A DNA stretch of 5,359 bases from positions 1 through 5,359 of the forward strand of contig JAJFHI010000351.1 of NCBI GenBank assembly GCA_021775715.1, given 5' to 3'. Shown here one piece after another: positions 1 through 5,359 of this stretch (position 1 is its first letter; every line of letters begins with the position of its first letter). The position numbers and the translations under genes are program-made. The notes below the pieces were generated by a model that searched no databases, had not been told where the DNA came from, and saw nothing but the letters and a program-made list of their open reading frames with translations. This DNA is from Hyphomicrobiaceae bacterium (GTDB taxonomy: Bacteria; Pseudomonadota; Alphaproteobacteria; Rhizobiales; Hyphomicrobiaceae).

Positions 1-737
1 CTGTCGAGGTTCCGCACAACAATGCGCAAGCCATCGAAGATGCGATCCAGTCATGGCGCAGATCAGGTGGACTTGGCCGCGTTTGGATCGCCATTGAGAC
101 AATCTATTCGATGGACGGTGACAAGGCACCACTCGATGACCTCGTCGAACTCGCGGATCGCCACGACGCCATGCTTATGCTTGATGAAGCACATGCGACC
201 GGCATATTCGGCCCCGACGGTCGCGGTCTCGGAGCCCACCTCGAAGGCCGCGACAACATCATATCTTTGCACACATGTGGCAAAGCTCTTGGTGTCATGG
301 GCGCGTTGGTGACGGGCCCGAAAGTGCTGCTGGATTTCATGATTAACCGCAGCCGCCCATTCATTTATGCAACTGCACCTTCGCCCTTAATTGCAGCCCT
401 CGTGCGCGTCGCTTTGATGCTCTCGAAAGCTGATCCTGGTCGCCGGAAAAAACTGCACGCTTTGATCGCGCATACAGGTGAGAAACTCAAATTGCTTGAA
501 GGCGTAACCGTCACTGGCAGCCCGATCCAACCAATTATAGTGGGCACCGATGTGCGCGCTCTTCAGCTCGCAGAGGCCATGCAGGCACAAGGCTTTGATA
601 TCCGCGCCGTGCGCCCACCAACCGTTCCCGAAGGCACGGCACGTCTGCGTATAACGCTAACACTGAACGCAACGTTGGACGACGTCGATCGTCTCGTGGT
701 TGCGCTGCAGACCTCACTTGCGGGACTGGCGGCATGA
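1..737 (+). CDS. bioF: 8-amino-7-oxononanoate synthase (KAPA synthase), 5' end missing
   Basis: PLP-dependent cytosolic enzyme of the alpha-oxoamine synthase family. It condenses a pimeloyl thioester with L-alanine, releasing CO2, to give KAPA, the first step of biotin ring assembly. The gene runs in from the left edge. Codons begin at base 3 and 244 residues are visible, against about 385 for the family, so roughly the first 140 are missing. Visible landmarks (fragment numbering) are SMDGDKAPL at 36-44, LDEAHATG at 60-67 with the PLP-contacting Asp61 and His64, CGKALG at 92-97 with Lys94 as the Schiff-base lysine, and the C-terminal IRAVRPPTVPEGTARLRITL, which is close to E. coli BioF. The internal ATG at 111 is not the start, because homology continues upstream of it. 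The stop TGA shares the ATGA overlap with bioD, which suggests translational coupling. No key residue is missing in the visible part. Confidence 0.95.
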   Translation, partial: VEVPHNNAQAIEDAIQSWRRSGGLGRVWIAIETIYSMDGDKAPLDDLVELADRHDAMLMLDEAHATGIFGPDGRGLGAHLEGRDNIISLHTCGKALGVMGALVTGPKVLLDFMINRSRPFIYATAPSPLIAALVRVALMLSKADPGRRKKLHALIAHTGEKLKLLEGVTVTGSPIQPIIVGTDVRALQLAEAMQAQGFDIRAVRPPTVPEGTARLRITLTLNATLDDVDRLVVALQTSLAGLAA

Positions 738-1057
738 GCGGCGCACAGGTTACAAACGCCGTCGTCATTGCCGGCACCGACACCAACATCGGCAAAACCG
801 TTTTCGCCGCCGCATTAACGGCTGCAAGCGGTGGCACCTACTGGAAACCTATTCAGGCAGGTATTACCGGCGGCACCGACAGAGATGCCGTGGCCCAGCT
901 TGGCGAGCTAAAGCCCGACCGAATTCATACCGAAGCCTATCGGTTGATGACGCCGTGCTCACCGCATCGCGCGGCCGAGATCGACAACGTCGCGATCGAT
1001 ACAGCCAACCTCGTGCCACCAAACGGAACACCAATCAATCCATTGACCATCGAATGA
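734..1057 (+). CDS. bioD: N-terminal half of interrupted BioD (107 aa)
   Basis: This is what would be translated if the TGA at 1055-1057 terminates. It holds the ATP-binding P-loop, the substrate-side Lys38 and the SPHRAA motif, and ends exactly at Glu107. It lacks the Gly-rich loop after that Glu, the GTINH helix and the dimer-interface and nucleotide-base regions of BioD, so it should not be active alone. The ATG lies in an ATGA overlap with bioF. Upstream there is only a weak purine stretch (gggactggcgg), so its translation probably depends on ribosomes coming from bioF. Confidence 0.7.
   Translation: MSGAQVTNAVVIAGTDTNIGKTVFAAALTAASGGTYWKPIQAGITGGTDRDAVAQLGELKPDRIHTEAYRLMTPCSPHRAAEIDNVAIDTANLVPPNGTPINPLTIE
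1055..1057 (+). other. In-frame TGA inside the bioD E-G-A-G-G motif
   Basis: The sequence reads GAA TGA GCT GGC GGT where the family has Glu-Gly-Ala-Gly-Gly. Changing T1055 to G gives GGA (Gly) and restores the motif exactly. The surrounding protein is conserved on both sides in the same frame. Confidence 0.9.
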
Positions 1058-1069
1058 GCTGGCGGTCTG

Positions 1070-1405
1070 ATGGTGCCTTTAACGCACAAAACGCTGCAAA
1101 TCGAATTGCTTGCACGCTGGCAAATTCCAGTTGTCCTGTGTGCCCGCACAAGCCTTGGCACGATCAATCACTCGCTGTTGTCGCTGTTCGCCTTGCAGGC
1201 GTGCGACGTCCCGGTCCTGGGCGTCACCTTTATTGGCGACAAAGACAACGCCGCTGAAGATGCCATTATCAACTTCGGCAACACGACCCACCTGGGCCGC
1301 CTGCCAATTTGCAACCCACTGAACGCCAACACGCTGCGGCAGGCTTTCTCGAACAACTTCGATGTTGCGCGTTTCTTTGCAACGTCTGAGGAAGGTGCCG
1401 CTTGA
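1070..1405 (+). CDS. bioD: C-terminal half of interrupted BioD (111 aa), possible reinitiation ORF
   Basis: This stretch continues the bioD frame after the TGA. Its first ATG lies 12 bases beyond that stop, close enough for a terminating ribosome to restart. It encodes VPLTHKT, the ARTSLGTINHSLLSL helix and the GVTFIGDKDN segment, which correspond to the second half of BioD. It cannot restore the Gly-Ala-Gly-Gly loop, whose codons are the stop itself and the bases before the ATG. Even if it is made as a separate chain, a working split enzyme is doubtful. Its likely value is keeping ribosomes moving towards the coupled bioA start. No clear ribosome binding site precedes the ATG. Confidence 0.4.
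   Translation: MVPLTHKTLQIELLARWQIPVVLCARTSLGTINHSLLSLFALQACDVPVLGVTFIGDKDNAAEDAIINFGNTTHLGRLPICNPLNANTLRQAFSNNFDVARFFATSEEGAA
1388..1395 (+). promoter_or_regulatory. Ribosome binding site that fixes the bioA TTG start
   Basis: The purine run GAGGAAGG ends 6 bases before the TTG at 1402. It is the strongest Shine-Dalgarno-like stretch at any of the bio gene junctions here. It supports TTG as the bioA start, with no ATG nearby in that frame. Its strength may compensate for the weaker start codon and for any loss of ribosomes at the bioD stop. Confidence 0.7.
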
Positions 1406-2682
1406 CCGACTACGACCCAACCACGTCCAAAGTCTGGCACCCGTTTACTCAACACGCAATCGCGCCACCTGCGATCAATATCGCGAAGAGCGACGGCGCA
1501 TGGCTTGAGACAACTGATGGCAAACGCATTTTTGACGCCATCTCGTCGTGGTGGGTGGTGACACACAGCCATCGTCATCCCCGTATCGTCGAAGCGATCA
1601 AGACACAGGCCGAGCACCTTGATCAGGTCATCTTTGCAGGGTTCACACACGATCCCGCCGAACGTTTGGCAAGCCGGTTGATCGAGATCGCACCGTCGGG
1701 TCTTGCCCGTGTGTTCTTCTCCGACAGCGGTTCAACCGCTGTCGAAGTCGCACTTAAAATGGCACTTGGTTATTGGCGTAACCGCGGCGAAGCGCGCAGC
1801 AAAATCGTCGCCTTCGAACATGCCTATCACGGCGACACGGTTGCTGCGATGTCGGCTGGCGCGCGCGGCGTTTTCAATGCAGCCTATGAGCCCCTGTTGT
1901 TCGACGTAGCCCGTATTCCATTTCCCTCGGCGGGCCGCGAACAGGCATCAATCGATGCGCTGGATCAGATTTGTCGTAAAACGCCCGTTGCAGCCCTTCT
2001 AATTGAACCCCTCGTTCTCGGCGCCGGCGGCATGGCGATGTACTCAGCAAACGTTATCGCTGAGCTGAAACGTATTCTAGATACACACAATGCATTGCTA
2101 ATAGCCGATGAAATCATGACTGGCTGGGGCCGCACGGGAACGATGTTTGCCATGGAGCAGACCAGTGTCTCGCCCGATATCATGTGTACGGCAAAGGGCC
2201 TAACCGGTGGAACCGTCCCGCTCGCGGTTACACTTGCGACGGAAAAGATATTCGACGCGCATTACTCAGAAGACCGAACCAAAACGTTTTTCCATTCAAG
2301 TTCCTATACCGCCAACCCAATTTGCTGTGCAGCAGCCAACGCCAATCTCGACATCTGGGAGACCGAACCCGTTCGAGAGCGGATCGCCACGCTGGCCGGT
2401 TGGCAACAGCAAAATCTTGATCTCTTGGCTGCACACCCCGCGGTCGAAAACCCACGCGCCTGCGGAACGTTGTCGGCGATCGATCTCAAATCAAACGACG
2501 CAGGCTATCTCGCAGACGTCGGCCCAAAGATCATGGCTTACGCCCTCGACCAAGGCGTACTCATCCGCCCGCTCGGCAACACTGTGTATGTGATGCCGCC
2601 CTACTGCACGACAGAGGTCGAATTGAAATACGTTTATGATGTCATAGTCCAGGCGTTCCAACACGTCGGGGTCGCATCATGA
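1402..2682 (+). CDS. bioA: Adenosylmethionine-8-amino-7-oxononanoate aminotransferase (DAPA synthase)
   Basis: Class III PLP aminotransferase that converts KAPA to 7,8-diaminopelargonic acid using S-adenosylmethionine as the usual amino donor. It is cytosolic and acts as a homodimer. The protein is 426 residues, full length for the family. In order it shows VWHPFTQ at 11-17, the substrate-pocket SSWWV at 48-52, FFSDSGSTAVEVALKMA at 105-121 with the phosphate-binding Ser-Gly-Ser, HAYHGDT at 140-146 with the ring-stacking Tyr142, ADEIMTGWGRTG at 235-246 with Asp236, CTAKGLTGG at 262-270 with Lys265 as the Schiff-base lysine, FHSSSYTANP at 297-306, and IRPLGN at 388-393 with the carboxylate-binding Arg389. 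The WW pair and Arg389 separate BioA from other class III aminotransferases. The start is TTG inside a TTGA overlap with the bioD stop. The stop overlaps bioZ as ATGA. No damage is seen. Confidence 0.96.
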   Translation: MTDYDPTTSKVWHPFTQHAIAPPAINIAKSDGAWLETTDGKRIFDAISSWWVVTHSHRHPRIVEAIKTQAEHLDQVIFAGFTHDPAERLASRLIEIAPSGLARVFFSDSGSTAVEVALKMALGYWRNRGEARSKIVAFEHAYHGDTVAAMSAGARGVFNAAYEPLLFDVARIPFPSAGREQASIDALDQICRKTPVAALLIEPLVLGAGGMAMYSANVIAELKRILDTHNALLIADEIMTGWGRTGTMFAMEQTSVSPDIMCTAKGLTGGTVPLAVTLATEKIFDAHYSEDRTKTFFHSSSYTANPICCAAANANLDIWETEPVRERIATLAGWQQQNLDLLAAHPAVENPRACGTLSAIDLKSNDAGYLADVGPKIMAYALDQGVLIRPLGNTVYVMPPYCTTEVELKYVYDVIVQAFQHVGVAS

Positions 2683-3665
2683 AAAACGGCGGCACGGAAT
2701 TCACTGGCTTTGGCTTTGCAGCACCTGAGCGCGTCGTCAGCAATGCAGAAATCGAAGCGCAGCTGGACCTCGAACCCGGCTGGATCGAACGGCGCACGGG
2801 TATTCGCGAACGCCGGTGGGCAAATGACGGTGAAACACTGACGGATCTCGCAGCCACAGCTGGCCGCATGGCACTCGCCAGCTCATCAACGGCACCTGAA
2901 GACATCGCGCTCACACTGCTTGCAACAAGCACGCCCGACCACTTGCTGCCGCCGTCTGCACCACTGCTCGCGCACAAGCTTGGCTTACAAAACACCGGTG
3001 CTATTGATATTACGGGTGCATGCGCCGGGTTTCTTTACGCCCTGACCTTCGCCGACAGCTTCGCACGCGTTCATGGCAAGTCCGTGCTTATCGTTGCCGC
3101 AAACATTCTGTCACGCCGAATCAACCCAACAGAGCGCGCCAGCGCGATTCTGTTCGCCGACGCGGCGGGCGCTGTCATCGTGTCACCGACGTCGCGCGAT
3201 GAAGCCGGCCTCCAAGGCGCATCACTTGTAAGCGAGGGAGCGGCTTACAACCTCATCAATATTCCGGCAGGTGGTGGCGCCAAACCGTTTTCGCCCGACA
3301 CCGCGATCGAAGACACGCGCATGACGATGACGGACGGCAAAGCGGTGTTCTCAAAAGCCGTCGATATGATGGCTAAGACGTCTGCAACGGCACTTGAACA
3401 GGCGGGACAGACACCGTTAGACATCAATCATCTCATCCCACATCAAGCCAATTCACGCATCATGGATGCCATCCGCAAGAAACTCGACATCGCGCCGGAG
3501 CAGGTGTGGTCAACCGTGGCCGAATTTGGCAACTCTTCGGCCGCAACAATTCCGTTTACGCTGGCACGGCTGGCAAATGACCGTGGTCTGGAACGCGACC
3601 AGAACGTCCTAATGTCGGCGGCAGGGGCGGGATTAATGGGCGGCAGTCTTGTTTGGACGGTTTAG
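2679..3665 (+). CDS. bioZ: BioZ, FabH-like ketoacyl-ACP synthase for pimeloyl precursor synthesis
   Basis: KAS III-type condensing enzyme of 328 residues, the family length. The catalytic triad is present: Cys115 in ITGACAGF, His255 in PHQANSR and Asn285 in FGNSSAATIP. The C-terminal AAGAGLMGGSLVW is the usual KAS III ending. The sequence alone would allow FabH (initiation of fatty acid synthesis). The position as the last gene of a biotin operon, with a 4-nt ATGA overlap with bioA, points to BioZ. From published work on Agrobacterium and Brucella, BioZ condenses glutaryl-CoA with malonyl-ACP, and the fatty acid cycle then makes pimeloyl-ACP. The LSRRINP segment at 144-150 has two arginines (146, 147) that could hold a dicarboxylate primer; this is inference. 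The only purine-rich upstream bases are a weak GGGG, so translation is likely coupled to bioA. It ends on TAG, the only gene here that does. Confidence 0.88.
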   Translation: MKNGGTEFTGFGFAAPERVVSNAEIEAQLDLEPGWIERRTGIRERRWANDGETLTDLAATAGRMALASSSTAPEDIALTLLATSTPDHLLPPSAPLLAHKLGLQNTGAIDITGACAGFLYALTFADSFARVHGKSVLIVAANILSRRINPTERASAILFADAAGAVIVSPTSRDEAGLQGASLVSEGAAYNLINIPAGGGAKPFSPDTAIEDTRMTMTDGKAVFSKAVDMMAKTSATALEQAGQTPLDINHLIPHQANSRIMDAIRKKLDIAPEQVWSTVAEFGNSSAATIPFTLARLANDRGLERDQNVLMSAAGAGLMGGSLVWTV

Positions 3666-3708
3666 AGATTATCCGCCCCTTGGTTTGATCGCTTCCACGA
3701 ATGGCCGA

Positions 3709-3780
3709 ATGACGCAGCCGACAGACACCCTTTTGCAACGTTTCTGGGGACGGTTCACGCTATCAGCCCTTGCAGTTTGA
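3709..3780 (+). CDS. Possible 23-aa leader peptide ahead of the attenuator-like stems
   Basis: An ATG at 3709 opens 23 codons ending in TGA at 3778-3780. The peptide begins MTQPTDTLL and continues with QRFWGRF and a mildly hydrophobic tail. It matters only because of its position: codons 14-16 (GGA CGG TTC) overlap pairing segment 1 (3748-3754), and the stop lies four bases before segment 2 (3785). There is no run of one amino acid of the kind seen in classic biosynthetic leaders, only one Trp, two Phe, two Arg and several Leu. No convincing ribosome binding site precedes the ATG. It may be a chance ORF. Confidence 0.2.
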   Translation: MTQPTDTLLQRFWGRFTLSALAV

Positions 3781-3838
3781 CAAGACCGTCCGGCCTCTGG
3801 TCTCGTACAGCGAATTGGGCCGGATGGCATCCGTTTTT
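3748..3838 (+). promoter_or_regulatory. Candidate transcription attenuator with three alternative stems
   Basis: Four segments can pair in three exclusive ways. Segment 1 (3748-3754, GGACGGT) is perfectly complementary to segment 2 (3785-3791, ACCGTCC). Segment 2 extended (3786-3795) pairs over 10 bp with segment 3 (3818-3827), with one G-U. The end of segment 3 (3821-3825) also forms the 5' arm of the terminator hairpin with 3829-3833, followed by T5. So 1:2 frees the terminator, while 2:3 blocks it. This is the layout of a classic attenuator, but no known leader or riboswitch family is recognised. The pairing was read by eye and no energies or covariation were computed. Confidence 0.35.
3821..3838 (+). 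terminator. Small hairpin plus T5, probable intrinsic terminator
   Basis: CGGAT and ATCCG form a perfect 5-bp stem around a 3-base GGC loop, followed at once by TTTTT (3834-3838). It lies about 155 bases after the bioZ stop and 42 bases before the next start codon. It could end the bio operon or, with the overlapping upstream stem, act as the switchable terminator in front of the GMC gene. The stem is short, so termination is likely partial. Confidence 0.5.
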
Positions 3839-3865
3839 AGCCCGCAACACTATTCCAGAAATCCA

Positions 3866-3872
3866 TAGGAGA
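3866..3872 (+). promoter_or_regulatory. Ribosome binding site of the GMC oxidoreductase gene
   Basis: TAGGAGA contains a near-consensus AGGAG ending 9 bases before the ATG at 3881. It selects that ATG over the in-frame GTG next to it and the TTG at codon 8. Confidence 0.7.
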
Positions 3873-3880
3873 CATCGCAC

Positions 3881-5359
3881 ATGGTGCGGCTCGCGCGACC
3901 TTTGAGCGAACTTTCTGGCAACTACGATGTCGTCATCGTCGGCTCCGGCTATGGTGGTGGCGTGTCTGCCTCGCGCCTGTCGCGGGCTGGCAAAAAGGTC
4001 GCCGTTCTCGAACGCGGTCGCGAGTTTGTCACAGGCGAATTTCCAGCACGTTTTCCTGATCTGAAGAACGAAATGCAGGTCACAGGAAAACTTCTCAAGA
4101 CCGGATCGCGTGCGGCTTTGTTCGATGTCCGTGTTGGCGACGATATGCATGTGCTTGTTGGTTGTGGTGTCGGTGGCGGATCACTTATTAACGCCGGTGT
4201 CGCGCTGACGCCTGATGATCGGGTTTTTGCCGACACCGTCTGGCCCGGCCAACTGCGCCAGGACGGCCTTCTCGCCGAGGGCTACAAACGTGCCGAGAAA
4301 TGGCTGCGACCGAACGCACACAGCCGCGCCCGCGACATGACCAAGTACAAGACACTTGAGAAAGCTGCCGACTCAATCGGCGAGCACATGGCGCCGGCAC
4401 GCGTTGTCGTCAGTTTTGACGATACAGTCAGCGCCGCGGGTATCGCGCAACCCGCATGCACATTGTGCGGCGACTGCTGTGGCGGCTGCAACGTTGGCGC
4501 CAAAAATACCGTCGCGTTGACTTATTTACCGGATGCCGTTGCACATGGCGCAGAAGTCTTCAGCCTCGCCTCTGTCCGCACCATCTCGAAAATTCCAGAC
4601 GGTGGCTGGCGCGTCGACATTGTCGAAACGGGCGCTGATCCGGCGGCACAAGAAACACAATATTCGGTAACGACAGAAACAGTCATCCTGGCAGCCGGCA
4701 CGTTGGGCTCGACGGAAATTTTGTTACGATCCAAGGAAAACGGCCTTGCACTCTCAGATCGCCTCGGCAAACGCTTTTCCGCCAATGGCGATATCATTGC
4801 GTTCGGCTACGGCGTCACCGATGACGTGAACGCGGTCGGCGTCGGCCACCCAAAAAAGATCGAAGACTTCGAAGTCGGTGCATCCGTTTCGGGCCAGGTT
4901 GAAGTTCGCGACGCACAAAATCTCGACAATGAAATGAACATTCAAGAAGGCGTGTTGCCATCTACACTCGCACCGATCCTGCCGGTGATGTTCGTCCCGA
5001 ACGGCCGTATTCTCGGAGCACTCAAAAGTTTGATCAACGGCGTCTACAAAGGACCGTTTGCAAAACTGCAAACGTTCTTCGCCGTGTCACATGACAGCGC
5101 CAGCGGTGAATTCTCCTTGCAAAAGGATCGCCTGTCATTGTCGTGGCCGAACGCGAAAGACGAGCCCGTCTATGCACGCATGGACGCCAAACTGAAAGAG
5201 ATCGTCGAGACTGCTGGTGGCAACTACGTTAAGAACCCACTTGCTGGCACTATGATGGGCCATCAGCCGGCGACAGCTCACCCACTCGGCGGCTGCGCCA
5301 TGGGTACGACCTGCAACGACGGTGTCGTCAATCACAAGGGCCAAGTATTTGACAAAACT
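3881..5359 (+). CDS. GMC-family FAD oxidoreductase, cholesterol-oxidase-like, 3' end missing
   Basis: FAD-dependent oxidoreductase of the glucose-methanol-choline fold, which oxidises an alcohol group. The frame is open from ATG 3881 through the right edge, 493 codons. GSGYGGG at 21-27 is the dinucleotide-binding loop and LERGRE at 43-48 ends the second Rossmann strand. VGCGVGGGSLINAG at 93-106 corresponds to the first GMC signature, and AAGTLGSTEILL at 271-282 to the second. AHPLGGCAMG at 466-475 carries His467, the expected catalytic base region near the C-terminus. A cysteine cluster lies at 193-203 (C-x2-C-x2-C-C-x2-C). This layout fits the bacterial ChoD-like group rather than choline dehydrogenase. 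The substrate cannot be named. The N-terminus has no twin-arginine or hydrophobic signal, so it is probably cytoplasmic. The tail is cut, and some relatives carry an extra C-terminal hydrolase domain that cannot be judged here. Expression may depend on the upstream attenuator-like element. Confidence 0.9.
   Translation, partial: MVRLARPLSELSGNYDVVIVGSGYGGGVSASRLSRAGKKVAVLERGREFVTGEFPARFPDLKNEMQVTGKLLKTGSRAALFDVRVGDDMHVLVGCGVGGGSLINAGVALTPDDRVFADTVWPGQLRQDGLLAEGYKRAEKWLRPNAHSRARDMTKYKTLEKAADSIGEHMAPARVVVSFDDTVSAAGIAQPACTLCGDCCGGCNVGAKNTVALTYLPDAVAHGAEVFSLASVRTISKIPDGGWRVDIVETGADPAAQETQYSVTTETVILAAGTLGSTEILLRSKENGLALSDRLGKRFSANGDIIAFGYGVTDDVNAVGVGHPKKIEDFEVGASVSGQVEVRDAQNLDNEMNIQEGVLPSTLAPILPVMFVPNGRILGALKSLINGVYKGPFAKLQTFFAVSHDSASGEFSLQKDRLSLSWPNAKDEPVYARMDAKLKEIVETAGGNYVKNPLAGTMMGHQPATAHPLGGCAMGTTCNDGVVNHKGQVFDKT

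Larger units (their letters stand above)
734..1405 (+). pseudogene. bioD: Dethiobiotin synthetase interrupted by one in-frame TGA
   Basis: BioD is an ATP-dependent carboxylase that closes the ureido ring of DAPA with CO2 to give dethiobiotin. Read through, the frame gives about 223 residues, a normal length. The P-loop GTDTNIGKT is at 14-22. Lys38 in YWKPIQAG matches the catalytic lysine after strand 2, and SPHRAAE is at 76-82. Glu107 is the metal-binding Glu of the E-G-A-G-G motif. The codon after Glu107 is TGA (1055-1057) instead of a Gly codon, then AGGLMVPLT and ARTSLGTINHSLLSL continue in the same frame. There is no frameshift, and a single G-to-T change from GGA accounts for it. The start ATG at 734 overlaps the bioF stop, and the stop at 1403-1405 overlaps the bioA start. 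The gene is either newly broken, mis-sequenced or read through at low level. The family assignment is firm; the functional status is open. Confidence 0.9.
3666..3880 (+). other. Intergenic spacer between bioZ and the GMC oxidoreductase gene
   Basis: This 215-bp stretch has no long ORF of its own. It holds a 23-codon small ORF (3709-3780), three mutually exclusive stems ending in a T5 tract (3748-3838) and a ribosome binding site for the downstream gene. A TTGACA lies at 3777-3782, but no good -10 box follows at the normal spacing. Only 42 bases separate the T-tract from the next ATG, with no visible promoter in them. Confidence 0.7.

Noticed and set aside
1055..1057. UGA decoded as glycine (genetic code 25), since the stop sits at a Gly position
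   Set aside because: bioF, bioD and bioA all end on TGA at normal family C-termini and overlapping junctions, so TGA acts as a stop here; the gene set is alphaproteobacterial.
1055..1100. Selenocysteine insertion at the bioD TGA, noting GGTCTG just downstream
   Set aside because: The family has Gly, not Cys or Sec, at this position, and the bases downstream form no convincing bacterial SECIS hairpin at the right distance.
700..1257. 185-codon + strand ORF in another frame over bioD
   Set aside because: It is Arg-rich out-of-frame translation of bioD; the bioD frame carries the conserved motifs on both sides of the stop.
3662..3675. A/T-rich stretch after bioZ as a BioR-type operator
   Set aside because: It does not match the TTATCTATAA-like palindrome and lies at the operon's end; an operator would be expected upstream of bioB, outside the window.
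3777..3805. TTGACA as a -35 box for the GMC gene
   Set aside because: No acceptable -10 hexamer lies 16-18 bases downstream, so a promoter call is not supported.
3755..4236. Minus-strand ORFs of 131 and 95 codons across the spacer and GMC start
   Set aside because: They lie opposite a well-supported GMC N-terminus and read as low-complexity or shadow protein without recognisable motifs.

Overview
The window is from an alphaproteobacterium, probably of the Hyphomicrobiales/Rhizobiales type. The evidence is a moderately GC-rich sequence, the tightly overlapped gene order bioF-bioD-bioA-bioZ (the tail of the bioB-F-D-A-Z operon known from Agrobacterium, Brucella and relatives), and BioZ-dependent pimeloyl synthesis. 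Species cannot be read from the window. All genes are on the + strand, and the ORFs seen on the minus strand look like shadows.

Bases 1-3665 hold the biotin genes: the C-terminal two thirds of bioF (cut by the left edge), bioD, bioA and bioZ. Each gene overlaps the next by exactly 4 nt (ATGA, TTGA, ATGA), so translation is probably coupled. BioZ makes the pimeloyl-ACP precursor, BioF condenses pimeloyl thioester with alanine to KAPA, BioA transaminates KAPA to DAPA, and BioD closes the ureido ring to dethiobiotin. BioB, expected upstream, lies outside the window.

The main anomaly is bioD. Its reading frame is intact at both ends, but a TGA replaces the first Gly codon of the conserved E-G-A-G-G motif (bases 1055-1057). 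One base, GGA to TGA, explains it. This is a recent nonsense mutation, a sequencing error or, less likely, a decoded stop. The neighbouring genes end normally on TGA, which argues against a changed genetic code.

Bases 3666-3880 form a 215-bp spacer. It contains a small hairpin followed by T5, which looks like an intrinsic terminator, and two further stems that are mutually exclusive with it in the 1:2 / 2:3 / 3:4 pattern of an attenuator. A 23-codon ORF runs through segment 1 and stops just before segment 2. This is the best candidate for an undescribed regulatory element, but it rests only on base pairing read by eye.

From 3881 to the right edge is the first 493 codons of a GMC flavoprotein oxidoreductase of the cholesterol-oxidase-like group. 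It has a dense cysteine cluster that could bind an iron-sulfur centre. It has no evident functional link to biotin synthesis.
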